A stretch of 64,000 nt of DNA from Xiphias gladius (taxonomy: Eukaryota > Chordata > Actinopteri > Istiophoriformes > Xiphiidae): positions 8,198,213-8,262,212 of the forward strand of contig NC_053408.1 of assembly GCF_016859285.1 (NCBI RefSeq), read 5' to 3'. The notes under the pieces were generated by a model. It was not told where the DNA came from, searched no databases, and worked only from the letters and a program-made list of their open reading frames with translations. Positions 28,050 to 40,366 of the stretch are shown in pieces. The translations under genes were made by a program, and so were the position numbers. Positions within the stretch are counted from its first letter, which is position 1; each line of letters starts with the position of its first letter.

Positions 28050-31000
28050 GGGGTCTACTGATTTACCTGTTGTTGTAAGTATACATGTTGTTATGTGTGT
28101 GCAGACATCCATTATATACTTTTTTGGGTCATGTTTGTTGTATAATCTATCTTGAAGACAAAAACAACAAGCGAGTATTTTGTTGGCTAATTTCCACTGA
28201 GGTGTGTTATTAATATATCCGAGAGCTGCTCTGTCTCTCGCTCAGAGGTTGCCAAATGTATACTAGCATGATAACAATCCAAGGGGACCTCGGACATTAG
28301 TGAGAATAAATTGGAGTGACTTCTCATGGCAGATACATTTGGAACTATATCTTTTGAAGAAACATGCAAAAGAGTACATCTATTATTATGCATGTATAAA
28401 AATGCAAATGTATTCATAAGACTGAGAGTGGTTTCTGGGTAAACTTGCAGATTGAAAGCCTGTGGTCTTTTGACCCAATGGTATAGAAAAAGAAATGTCA
28501 TGGAGTGATGTATAATGTATATCATCAGATAAATTGCACACAATAATTAACAGTAGGGATTTATTCAGTTTCCTTGGATTGTTTCTTATTTCCGAATATG
28601 CTACTTGGAAGGATACAAAATTATTACCAGATCCACTTTTTTCCCCCGTGATGCTGGAACTGGGTCCCATGGCTCCTTATTGGCTTGAAAATCTGACTGC
28701 ATATATAGGCACTGAATGTATGAAACTGTCACTTCCCTCTAAACCCCCTGCAGAAACTCGAATCCATAGCTGCCTGCAGGCACGAAAGAAAACCATATGA
28801 CCTGGAAACCGTGATACAAAAGTCCCTTCAGTATTGAGTTATGATTCGTCCCTCACAGTTCAACAAGTTTCGGATTCATTTGGGGAAAAACACAATATAA
28901 GTTTTATCGATAAAAAACTGGAGGTGGTGGAAAACAGCTATTTAGTGATCAATTTTTCGAAATCCTTCTTGTTATGAAAGGTTGGCTTCAAGATTTACAC
29001 ACAATCAATCAAAAAAACAGTCTTTTGAAATTTAGATTGAAGCGAAATGATTGAAAAAGGGACTTGTCTCATTACTTAATGCTTTTCCATTTTATAGTAA
29101 TCATTTGAGCATAGTGGAAAGAAACAGACATTGATTCTGTAATCAATATGTTACTTGAACACTCTTATTAATGCAGCTCATCTTAGGAGATTAAGCTCCT
29201 AGTGGGCCCCAGATATCTGGCGTTGTGCTCCAGGCACTCCACAGGCTATATTAATAAATTGAAGTAGAAATCAATTACAAGCAAAGGAACAAAATGTCAT
29301 GGTAAGTGGAGCTACAGAGATGGATGTGATGCGATGATGAGTTTGCTCACACATTTACAGAATGAGCTTTTCCTCTCCTCTCTCATTAACAGCATTCAAA
29401 TAGATGCCCTTGTTCATCTTTCTCTGCTGAAGATGTGTGCTTGTTTTCTTGAGCTAATATTCTGTGATTCCTTGTCATTTCTATGGTATTTCGAGGGTTT
29501 GAGTTAATAAATAGGAGTGGGCATCATTTCCATCTTCACATTTCAGCAAATTCCCCTCAAAAATTTGACAGGGATAACCTCACTACAAGAGAACTAATAA
29601 ACATTTTGTAATTCAGAATAGAGTCACATTCGTTTGAATCTAATATGCAATATGTTTGTTGCTGCAGTATATGGCTATGTAGTTGACATCTCAGCAAGAA
29701 TTATTGATAGACTAATATTGAATCCAGTACAGAAGATAATACAGTGCAGTGGAGGCCTGTGATCTGTTTGTTTATCCCATTATGAAGCACCAGGCATCTC
29801 CTGCACCCTGGAGTTCCCCATACAGAGAAGTCCTAAATACAAACTGTTATTCACACATGCGAGTCCACGGCTGCCATACTGCATAGCTCAATGATTTGTG
29901 CTTTTGCACTAACAGTGCTGCTATTGAAGCTCCCTCCCTACACCGCGGGCCTCTTTGGATGCGACTAGGATAAATGAGATCAGTCATGCTGATAGAGCCC
30001 GGGCTGCAGCAGCCCCAGAGAGATACAAAAACCTGTGTCATGGCACAGGAATCCACATGGGAGGCACTTCAGAAACAGGAGAATGGTACAAAACTACTGC
30101 AGCACATTCATATAACAAGAAATCCCCCAAAGTCTGCCAAGACATGTAGACAACTTGCAGTGCGATTGCCTCATTTCTGTCTCAAAGCAGGGTAGAAAAC
30201 ATAGGAATAAATCATTTCTACTATCCTTTCAAATGAGTGCCATATATAGTGTTGTGTGTGCCATGGGATTAGTTCGACAAACATGTCTCCGGGGTTGAAT
30301 TAACAGCGAGTCCAAGGATAAATATCACTTTGAGGGTGTTCATTTATACATTTATACAATAAACAATTACAGTATTTCCTCTGCGATAGACATTACGGCA
30401 TTTGCTTCTGTGAGTCACACCTTGTGGGAAGGATGTTGAGTTCACACAGCGCTGTGAAGATCTTTCTTCTTTCGGTCCACTGTCTGCCTTTTGCAAAATA
30501 GGGCCTTTTCCTCATCAGGAAAAGGAATAAACAATTCCATTACTTCAAGAGTATTGATCAGTGACCATGGAGGGGACTTATGAGGATGGAGCAGCTTCCC
30601 CCTCGCTCATTATGCCCCAACAGCCGAAATTTCAATCCATTTGTTTTTCTGAATTCTCGTCATCAAAGGGGTTTAAAACATTTTAAGCTGCGTTATACCG
30701 CAACGGATAAATCTCAGCTTGACTCGCATTTTGACTGTTTTGACCTTGAGTCTTGTCATGAATTGTCAGATGGTTGTGTCTAACACACCAGTAATAACAG
30801 AATGGGCAACCTGCCGTGGAACCCAACCATGTAACACCCTCTGATAATGTGTTGGCAGTAGATCTTCACAGTGAGCCGGTGTTTGACCATCAGTTCCAGT
30901 AATTTAGAATTGTTCCTCCATAAAGTTCGGGGACTTGCAGAAGAGAGATTTTAAAAAGACTGGTCAAAATTGCCGCTGCAGTGTCTCAGATATCCAGACT

Positions 31001-33456
31001 TTTTGTCCCTAATAGAAGTCAAGTTCCAAAAAGACTATATCCTACTCTGCCCACAATGCAACACGAAAGCATCATTTGGTAGACCATCCTTATTTGATAA
31101 AAGCCCAGGTCGTTCAAACTGCATGCCTTTTCTTTTTAAGGCAGGCTTTCTTTTATAAAGATGTAAGGCAAGGTAAACCTTTTGATATCACTCAGATTAT
31201 TTTCTCGGACTTAGAAAGCTCCTCCAGAGCCAAAGAAGACATACAACTGTTTTCAAAGGCTTGGGAAGGGCACCTTGAATTTTCTACAGATTCGTTCCAA
31301 TGATAACTAACAAGCAAACAAAAAAGTATGCAGTGTATAGTTTGGAAACATTATCCTTAACGAATCAAAATATTAAGAAAATAAAAGGAAAATATCCAAA
31401 AGACTGGGGACAATATTGCAGTTCTACGTTCTCATACCTCCACATGAACCCTTCCAAGTACTTACTTATCCATATATACACACACCAGCACTTTGTACTC
31501 ATCAAACAACACTGAACCTTTGATAGGCCACAGATTAGCATCTATACCTACTGTGAAGTCTTGTATAACTGCGGTATTAAAATGTAAATCCAGGAACATA
31601 ATATTGTGCCTTCAAGTGGGTAAATTAATCTTTCACACTTCAGAAAAAGGGGCCAGTAGGGGGCAATCTCAACACACAGTACGTTCAAGTATTCCTAGGG
31701 GTGCTGTTTTTTTAATGTTGGTTATTATTATTATTATTTATTTTTATTTTATTTTACAGTGAGAAATTTGGGATTTTGACCAGTGCTTAGGGATGCAATT
31801 CAAGTATAAAGGGATGTTAATTTGTAGCTTTTGCAGTATCTGTCCAGTGTGTCCTGCGGTGTCTGTGTTACATTTCTGTGAGCTTTGAATGTCAGGTGTA
31901 TTTTGAGAGCAGAATAAGAAAAGGGATTATTTCCACATATTGTATGTGTCCCATGTTGTCAGAGGCCTACTTCGAAAATGCTGACGTGTGTGTGTGTGTG
32001 TGTGTGTTTTTTGGAGATGACAGGTTATGGAAATACATTTACTTTGGTGTACACACACTGTGTGCTATGTTCCACCATGTTTCACTGTGTTTGAAAGGGA
32101 ATTTGTAGCTGCCAAAGACTCCACAGCCACACTGAGGCAGAGTATGGATCAGCATTTATTCCGCGGTAATAGGTGTGGAATCCAGACTTTCCTGAAAAGC
32201 GGATTTTGAGTTGAAAGTTGTTTTGCGCATTAACTCTGAGTGGAATCGTTAACAAGGCTCCGGCTTGTTTACAGTGGTTCAGAAATCAAGCAGTCTCTCA
32301 CCTCACTCAGCAAGAAACACACAGGAATACACACAGTTACACCCACACTCACAAACATACACCCACATGTGTAAATGCGTACACATCTGCACCCTCACAA
32401 GAATCACGTATACACACGCTCGTACACACACAGATGTTCCCTTACATGTGTCTCCCTGTCTCTCTTCCTCCCTTTCTGCCTCTCTCCTTGCCCTCAGATA
32501 AAGAAGTTTGGATTAAAAGAGAAAAACACTGACTGATGCCTTCATGACTGCCTCTCAATTTCACATTCAAATCAATATTTCAGAAGCTTTATCATCAAAT
32601 AGTTTCAAGCAAAGAGCTACTCACTAAGGATCTTTAATGTCGAGAGAGGTAAATAGGTTTCGAATTCACAAACCCGAGCTTTCATGCAGTCATTATACCG
32701 TGAAGAAGAAGAAATTCTCTTTGTGTGATGGAAAAACTGTGTAAGTCTGCAGTAAAAGTAGTTTGTAAAAGCATTTTTTTAGACGAGGGAACAAGTATCT
32801 TTGACTTTATATCCCTCCTTGGTTACACATGTAAGCAGGAGTCTCTATGCCAAATGGAAATAGTACAGTAATTACATGCCTTCTCTTGAGAATAGTCCAT
32901 TTATCAAACAGACTAATTTGAATGAGGAATCCAAATCATGCAAGTGTAATTAAGCATTGTGTAGCCTCATGCATAATGCAGCATTTAGGTATTGACTAAA
33001 TACCTGATAAACAAATAGTGTGGGTGTGGAAGAGGATGTGTTTGTCATACCACAAGCAATCTGCCCAACAAATGCAGTCGGCCCACTAATTTGCCTCCAT
33101 ATGTGGCAAAAGGAATCTCTTCCACCCGCCACGAGTTGAACCTTGATCTTTGACTAAGGAGGAGTTTTAGAGACTAAACAAGGGGCTTTCTGGTAATGTC
33201 AGTCTGAGTGGCAGCTGCAGGCCACAGGGGGAGGGACAAGGCTGCCCCATGCATGGCCACACAGAAACGACTGCCTGGCCGCCACCTCCATTTCGAGCCC
33301 GGGAAAGTGACAGGAAACGTATGTGCCACGGCAGGCTTTGTTGAAGAGGAGAAAAAACGAAAAGAAGCCTGGACGTGGGACTGGTGGCAGATAAAAACAT
33401 CTAATGCTTAAACTATCTTCAACTTTCATACCCGTTCTGTTCACTTGACTTGAAAT
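28050..33456. other. Intergenic, no gene seen
   Basis: Mostly unique AT-rich sequence. Short open frames on both strands show no recognisable protein, codon bias or splice structure. A (TG)n run lies at 31986-32007 and CA-rich sequence at 32325-32430. Possible non-coding regulatory DNA, unproved. Confidence 0.6.
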
Positions 33457-33797
33457 TTAAAGGGTCAGTTCCCCCAAATGACAAAAAAATACATTTCCTC
33501 ACTTTCCAACTTAACGGTATCTAGCTGTGCGAAGTTTCACAGGGAGAGTAGTTCCGCTGAAAAATGCGGATAGACTTACATTGTGGATTATTCAGAGTAA
33601 GGAGGACATTTTTTCTTGAAAGACCCTCCGCTGTTAGACAGCAAATGAAATTCAGTTTAAATCCATTGTCTTGCAGAGGCAGACATCTCAGATATCTCAA
33701 AACTATTAAATCAAAACTATCTTCTAGGATAAATAACACTTGCAGTAAATGAAAAAATTTGTTTTTGTTTTGTAATTTTGGTGAACCAGCCTTTTAA
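33457..33797 (+). mobile_element. MITE-like repeat, copy 1
   Basis: It begins TTAAAGGGTCAGTTCCCCC and ends with GGTGAACCAGCCTTTTAA, so the two ends are imperfect inverted repeats. Internal GTGGATTATTCAGAGTAAG and CAAATGAAATTCAG are shared with the copy at 61565-61971 in the same orientation. No coding capacity. The pattern is that of a widespread teleost non-autonomous repeat. Confidence 0.7.
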
Positions 33798-34730
33798 TTA
33801 GTCTGCAAGGAGTCATGGACTACCACTTTCACAACAAGCCTTTTGATTAATTTATTCAGCAGCTGTACTAGTCTTTTTATTTACCTTCAAGTGTCCCTGT
33901 TTTTGCAGTGATCACAAGTCTCAACATCACACAGTCACAAAATATGGCATGGTGCTGTAACCACCTGTCAACAAAATTGTCTACATCAGAGCAGCTCTAT
34001 TATTCTCTTCTGGGCCACAGTAACACACCTGCTTAGGAGACTGCTTGTACATTAAGGAGCACCAAACAAGGAATCTGTCAAACGGCTAAGGACCGGGGTA
34101 TGCTCCTCCTCCCTGCCGCCGTTCCCCCTCTCAGCCACCACTTCCACCATCATTGGCTGTCCCTCTCCACTCGCTGTCCCTTTCACCTCCTCCTCCTGCT
34201 CCGACTCTCTTCTACCGCTGCACCCAGATCCCACCCTGATTTTATCCTCACCTCAGCACCCCCAGCCCCCTTTCTCCTCCACCCTTCTTCTCGCTTCCCT
34301 TTTCTAGCAGAGGAACAGATGGGGTTGGGGGCAGGAGGGGGGACTGATGGTTGGGTTTGAGTAGTCCTTAGCGGGGGGGAAGGGTGTCACACTTTGTGTT
34401 ACATGCCAGTCTGCGTGTCCAGGTGTCACTTTTAGCCTAAATTTGAGCTGGAAGAAATTTTTTACATGTGATAGGTCTTTTGGACTGTAGGAACATACGA
34501 TGTGTTAGGTAAAACAATCAAAAAAAATGAATTCAATGATCAAAATTTGGTTACTAAGCACATGACCAAAAAATACAGAGAATCATTGGAATTTTTTTTT
34601 CTTTTTTTTTTTTTTTTAAATGTGACATTTTGTACGGTTCTCAGATTTGGAGAAATATTTACCAGAACCTATTACTCTAACTTTGTGCTTGCTTACCTGG
34701 GTGATAAAACCCATTCACATTCATACATAG
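33798..34730. other. Intergenic, no gene seen
   Basis: Includes a C/T-rich stretch at 34100-34310 on the plus strand (long pyrimidine bias) and a T-run near 34592-34617. Nothing else is recognised. Confidence 0.5.
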
Positions 34731-34734
34731 TACT

Positions 34735-34990
34735 GCAGCCAGACTCCAGAACAAATAGCAAAAATCACACAACCTCCATTTTAGCCTCTTTTCATTGGCT
34801 TCCAAAACAGATTTAAAGATTTTAATGTATTTTTTACTTTTAATGCACCCCATGCTCTCACTCCAGCGTACATTTGTGAGCTTTTGTGCCCATATGTTCC
34901 TGTAGTCAACCTTAGCTCCTGCAGCAACTCTTCACTCTAAAACAAAGGCAAGCAACAAAAGCACTCTGACAACCATGAAGGTTTTAAACA
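34735..34990 (+). mobile_element. Non-LTR retrotransposon (LINE) 3' fragment
   Basis: The plus strand keeps the end of a reverse transcriptase in decayed form. Reading across frames gives TSILASFHWLPK followed by RFKIL-like and LTPAYICELLCPYVPVVNLAPAATLH-like sequence. This corresponds to the HWLPV..RI.FKVL...KALHGLAPAYLSELL block of fish LINEs. It has several frameshifts and is truncated at both sides. Confidence 0.65.
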
Positions 34991-35209
34991 AACTTGCACG
35001 TTAGCCATACTTATTTGGAAGAGAAATGAAGGCTAACTGAAGTTAGAATACAATACATACTAATATAGCTGAGCATGCACACAGTTTTCCCACGCAATGA
35101 GAGCTTATGACCAACATTTCTGGTGTTCTCAGTTTGGTTTTACTTCCAAATAAAATGGTTTAGATAATCTGGCAGTGAGACTGTTCTCCCAAGAAAAACG
35201 TCAGTATCT

Positions 35210-35398
35210 ATCCTTTCAGTGAATTGCCAAAAGATCAGATCCCTTAACCATAGTGAAGTAATCATTTTAACCCAAACCAAGATGGTTTTCCAACCCTACT
35301 TATTTTAACCCCAGCCATTTTCTTTCCCTTACCCTGCCCAAGATATTTCTCTGCCTTAACCTAACCAAACCTTAACCATAGCTGTGTCACTTCATAAA
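35210..35398 (+). repeat. TTTTAACCCAAACCA-type interspersed repeat, copy 1
   Basis: Short blocks such as TTTTAACCCAAACCAAGATG, TTAACCTAACCAAACCTTAA and CCATAGCTGTGTCACTTCAT recur in diverged form at 46262-46425, same orientation. The inverted counterpart (GGCTAAGGTTAGGGGAAAG) lies at 54100-54200. A known kind of teleost repeat; class not assigned. Confidence 0.6.
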
Positions 35399-35856
35399 TC
35401 TTTTTTTTTTTTTTTTTTTTTCCAGCTGTAATTAGTAACAGTTTTGGAAAGCCACTGGCAAATTATGTGTTGGGTGTCAGATCAGAAAATGCTCATCTTT
35501 GTTGATCCGTAGCTCATCTGTTGGCTTGTGGGTCTTTTTCGCTGAAGTAATTCTGGCTTGTCATAGCAGGAAAAGCACAGTTGTAAATAACCACTTGAAT
35601 AATGACTGAATTCGATTTAGTCGCCTCCCGGTATTGTTCGTCATGTCTTACTTGGACACTTGAATAGAACAGAGCCGTCATTAATGTTAGTAGTAGCACA
35701 TGTGCCTTTTTACAACCTGTCTGATCATCTGATGGCTCATGCGTCATGCCTGCATGGACTTTGTTGTCGAGATGTTGCCATGTTCCCAGATCTCTGCAGT
35801 TACCTTGGCGTGAACGTTGTTATCATAACCAGTAAAAAAAAAAGATCACAAAAATA

Positions 35857-35867
35857 ACAGCAACAGC

Positions 35868-35902
<35 letters not shown>

Positions 35903-35903
35903 C
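35857..35903. repeat. (CAA)n microsatellite
   Basis: About 15 CAA units, preceded by CAGCAACAG variants. Confidence 0.92.
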
Positions 35904-38900
35904 TATACGCCATATAGTAGTGTGGAAAGGGCTGGTATGTTGTCCTCACTTGGTCTTGTGAGCTCTCCCCATGCTTGCCACCCTTAACAAGGCCCCCAGC
36001 CCACACAGAGAATAGGCTACCCTTTCACACTCACACTGGACACAGTGAATGACTGCCACCCTCACCCTGAGATCGTATTCCGAGGGAGCCTCACAAATTT
36101 TTTACATTTTTGCTCTGCAATAGAAATATCACGTAACACGTTTTCACCCTGTAATGCATGTCAAACTCGCGCTGCAGGGTGAAGTATCCATCTCTTTATT
36201 TGTCACCAGGGGTGTCGTCAGATCATAATCTAAATATCTTCTGCTTCCTTCCTTCCTTTTTCCTTCCTTTCTTCCTGTAGTGTATATGTATTTTTCTTAA
36301 ACATACATATTACAGTATCCTGTGCTCATGAAAGATGCATTTCCATTCAACACAAACAGCAGGATAGTTGTTTTGCAGCACCGCAGCTGAAACCTATTTG
36401 AAAATAGACTTCAGAGTTGTTCTTCTATAAACAGCTGCCATTATTCATGAATGTCAGCTAAGGAATGTATTTCATATGTCAGTGTCAGAGAGATTATATT
36501 ATGTTACAACCTCTGGCTGGCATTGGTAACGATTTTTTTTTTAATATACCAAACAGTGTATCAGTAAAATAAATATTGCATGCTTTTCACCTTGAAGGCT
36601 GGGGTATTTATTCTAACCTATGCTCCAGGAAGTGTTGTGTGTCAGCCATGAGAAAATTATTTCTTTAGAGGAGAAGCTCTCTCTTCGTTAATGTTCATGC
36701 ATTATATTTTGGAATACTCAATAGGCAGGAATCTTTCTGGGAGCTCAAGTCTGGGCTTTGGCTCTCTCCCATGTAGGTCACACCTTATTATGGCAAATTT
36801 AAAAGTTCTTGACATGACTCTCTGTTTATAAAATTAGAAGGAGGTCCCCTGTGTGCATGTGTGTCACGGGTTTAAACGGTACCGTTTCACCTCCTTTCTT
36901 GAGTGTTTTGTTTGATCTAAATGAGAATTTGGAGAAAGTGGAACAGCTCGTGAAGGAGCAGTGAGAAATCGAGACTGACGTTGCCACCTCATAGCCCTGA
37001 AATTGTGCGGCGTAGTTGTGCCAGTCTCTTTGTTTGGAGATTAATGTTGCGTCAGTCACATTCTTTGTACGAGGGACACTAGCCAAACTGCATGGTGAAA
37101 TCTAGATACATCAAAAACATTCATTCTAATGTTGAGGAAAATAGGAGAGCAGCATTTGGAGAGAATCATAAATTTATCTGACATGCATGAGCTCCCGCTG
37201 TTATGAGCTATTGATATTCTGCCAGTCAAAGCTTGCCATTCATGGCATCATCAACCTCTGTGTTTTAACTTTGCATGTGTGTCTTTCTATGTAGGTGGAA
37301 CATTCATACTGGGTTGTGTTGTGCGACTGTACGCATCCAGCACTGAATTAGGAGGGCCCCCTTCTTTTCTTTTTTTTCTTTTCTGCAGGCTTTGCTCAGG
37401 GGCATGACACATTTCTGAGGGGCTTTGGATCCCCTGGCCTGATAATTCCTTCAATTATTCAATGGTTGGCTGGCAGATGAAGTGAGGCCATGAATAAAGC
37501 AAATCTGTGGGCATACGAGCTCTGACAATACAAACACACTATTAGCACTCATTTCCTCTGCTTGTCCTTGAAGATGCCCCACAGTATCCTGAAAACGGAT
37601 TGGAGAGGTTGGTTGATTATCCGGGTTTTCCTGGGCAGCACTCTCAGACTAACTACCTGCACACTCAAGCTCAAGCAACAAAGTTAGGAGGGGGTTAGAA
37701 AGCCGCACTGAATCCCAGCCAAACTCTCGTAGGAGTGAGCTTATTGCTGCTTGTCAGGTCAGCTCCGGGGGTCTTTCTTTCACTTTCGGCGTAGTTCTTT
37801 GTGAAATCAGGCGAGTGCTTTTTCAATGCTTGCTCGTCGTGACTCGGTAGAACTAACAGGTATCAGATTATAGCTCTTTTCTTGGAGAGACGCACCACTC
37901 CAGTGACAGAGCCGTGCCACTTAATAAAAAGCTGATCTTCACAGACTCCCCGTCCCCTAACTTAGTGCAGTCAAGTGTAGGACAAAAGCAAAAGAAGGGG
38001 TGCTGTGCTCCGCCCTAATGAAGTTGTAGGTCTTGTTCCTTGCTGCGCTCTGTTGGAGAAACAAAGCTAATCATAGTGAGAGCAGCCCCAGACTGCAACA
38101 ACAGAGGGACCAGGTGCTTGGTCTATTTTTCCTTCTTCTTCTTTTCCTTTTTTTTTCACCGAGCACCTGCCTTTAACCATCTGCACCTGCTGTCTGTTAT
38201 AAGACAAGGGTGCAACACTCACAGCACTCCCTGGATGTATGATGGGATAGCACGGCTGTGATTGCGATGATGCCTCAAAGACATACAGTGCACACACATC
38301 TCTTATCTCCCCCTGAGTCTCTATAAATCCTCTAAAAAGGAAAAAAAAAAAAAAAAAAAAATCTGACTCATCGCTGACCCTCTTTGTCTTTGCCCAAGCA
38401 AGAAACTGAACAAGGAAATGTGTCACAACAAAGGCGTATTCTGCCTCTTAGGTTGCATGCTAAGATTAAACCACCACTGTGTGCAGACAAAACTGTCAGA
38501 CAGCTTTAGATTGGTGTTGCATATATTTAGGTAACCCCGGCCCTTTTTGCTCCTGTGGTATCCCATTGTTGCGCGATTTTAATCTCCTCAGCAACAGACT
38601 CCTGAAGTATTCGGTTCACAGGAAGGTCAAGGACGAGCCAAATGCCCCACCCTCTTCCTGCAACAAAGCTTGTGAGGAGGAAAAAAAAAAAAGCTGTCAG
38701 TGACTTTGAGCTGCCACACCTACTCCTCAGGGGAGAAAGTCAAGTCTGATATCTTACTTCACCTTGGTGATTTTGTGGACCAGTGTAAAAGATCTTCGCA
38801 TTGAACCATTAACCAAAAACTGTGTTGAATCTTTTCTTTGGGAATCGAATTAAACTTGTGCTGGCTGAATTTTTTTTTTTTTTTTTTCGTCAAAAGTTTG

Positions 38901-40324
38901 CCCGTCAAAATCCAAATGCTTCACCTATGAATAAAAATCCAAATATACCAGAAATTAATAGTATAGTTCCTACTGTTGAATACAGGATACAATTGAAGAT
39001 GAAACTGTGCGCCACCCTGCACTTCAGCCTCTCACTATGCCGCCATCTCTTTGATGTGGGAGGTAGAAAATCTGTGCACCTGTGGGGAGCATAAGAGGGT
39101 GATGGTGGTAGAGAGAGGACGGCGAGAGGGGGTGGGGAGGCTGTGACTGACCGCCAACTTGCTTGAGTGTCTATCCACCTTATCCTGCTGCCGTTGCTGC
39201 CAGCGTTGCCGTGCCAGACTCTGCTCTTCCAGATAAACAAATGCTAGACAAATTTCTCTTTGTTAAACCTGTGTCGACTGCTGCATAATAATGAAGGGTG
39301 GTGCTGCCAGAGCATGTGTCCAGCCAGTAATAATCATTCTGTCAGAGAGGACAATGTGGAAAGAATGTATTCAAAACAGACGGAGACCTCCACTGCTCCT
39401 CTGTATATTCTTCCTTCCTGGACTGTCTTTGCTTTGGCGTTAATGCGCCTTTGTAAACACAGCAGTCCAGTCACTCCACACAATTACCCTTGAATGTATT
39501 CATAGCAGATCTGGGACGCAGCCCAGGGCATCATTCTTACCATTCTTTTTATTTTGGCCATGACTTGTCATTCAGCTGGCTCTGATATCACAACATTGAG
39601 CCTTTCGCCTTGTTTGCTTGTGCTCAAAGAGAGATTGTTAAAATTAAATGGCAACAGGGTTAGAATAAATCTCAACATTGCTTGACCAAATGCCAAACCT
39701 GTGCGATCTTATGACAGAGATCGGTCTGGCCTCTCTTAATGCTTAGCATTAGACAAGGTCCGATTCTCATAAAAACAATAATATAACATTAATCTATGGT
39801 TTTTTTTTAAAAATCCTCATTTTAGTAAAAACATTTCTGCTATTCTCAGTGGACTCTACCTAATTATGTATGGAAGATGTCTGAGGGCTGTGGGGGGAGG
39901 AGATGAGAAGGCTGGCTAGTGGTGGACTTTGTTTGGCTTGAGTAACCCGCTGAAGTCAGCCAAAGACTACTTTGGTACCTTGCAGCTGGTTCTCCCAGCA
40001 CAGATTAAAATTACTTTCAGAATATCATGCATCATTTTGACTGAGAAATTGGCCAGATCACAAGGTTACTGTGATTATGAGGAGAGGACAACAAGGTAAA
40101 CTGCTGAAGTGAAACGCAGATTCAAATTTGACACAGATTTACCTCACAGGGCTGGTAAAGGGGCCACATCTCATTTTCTGGAGGTCAACCCCTTCCAGAG
40201 GTCATATCCAATTAAAAAAACAAGATGAATGTTGGATCCTCGTGGTCGTGTAGAATGCAAAAAGGCGATCCCGAGCCCTGTGGAAAAATGCAAAGACTGT
40301 CTGCGATGATTTGATCATTTGAGA

Positions 40325-40332
40325 CCCCCCCC

Positions 40333-40365
<33 letters not shown>
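40325..40365. repeat. C-run followed by (CA)n microsatellite
   Basis: About 11 C then about 15 CA units. Confidence 0.92.

Positions 40366-40366
<1 letters not shown>

Noticed and set aside
33208-33411. Overlapping frames on both strands near 33.2-33.4 kb
   Set aside because: No conserved domain and no supporting splice sites; high GC alone explains the open frames.
35210-35398. Interstitial telomeric sequence
   Set aside because: Only scattered CCTAACC words, no tandem TTAGGG array; matches a dispersed repeat better.
38067-38426. 119-codon minus-strand frame
   Set aside because: Runs through T- and A-rich homopolymers (poly-F, poly-K translations) and shows no protein family signature.
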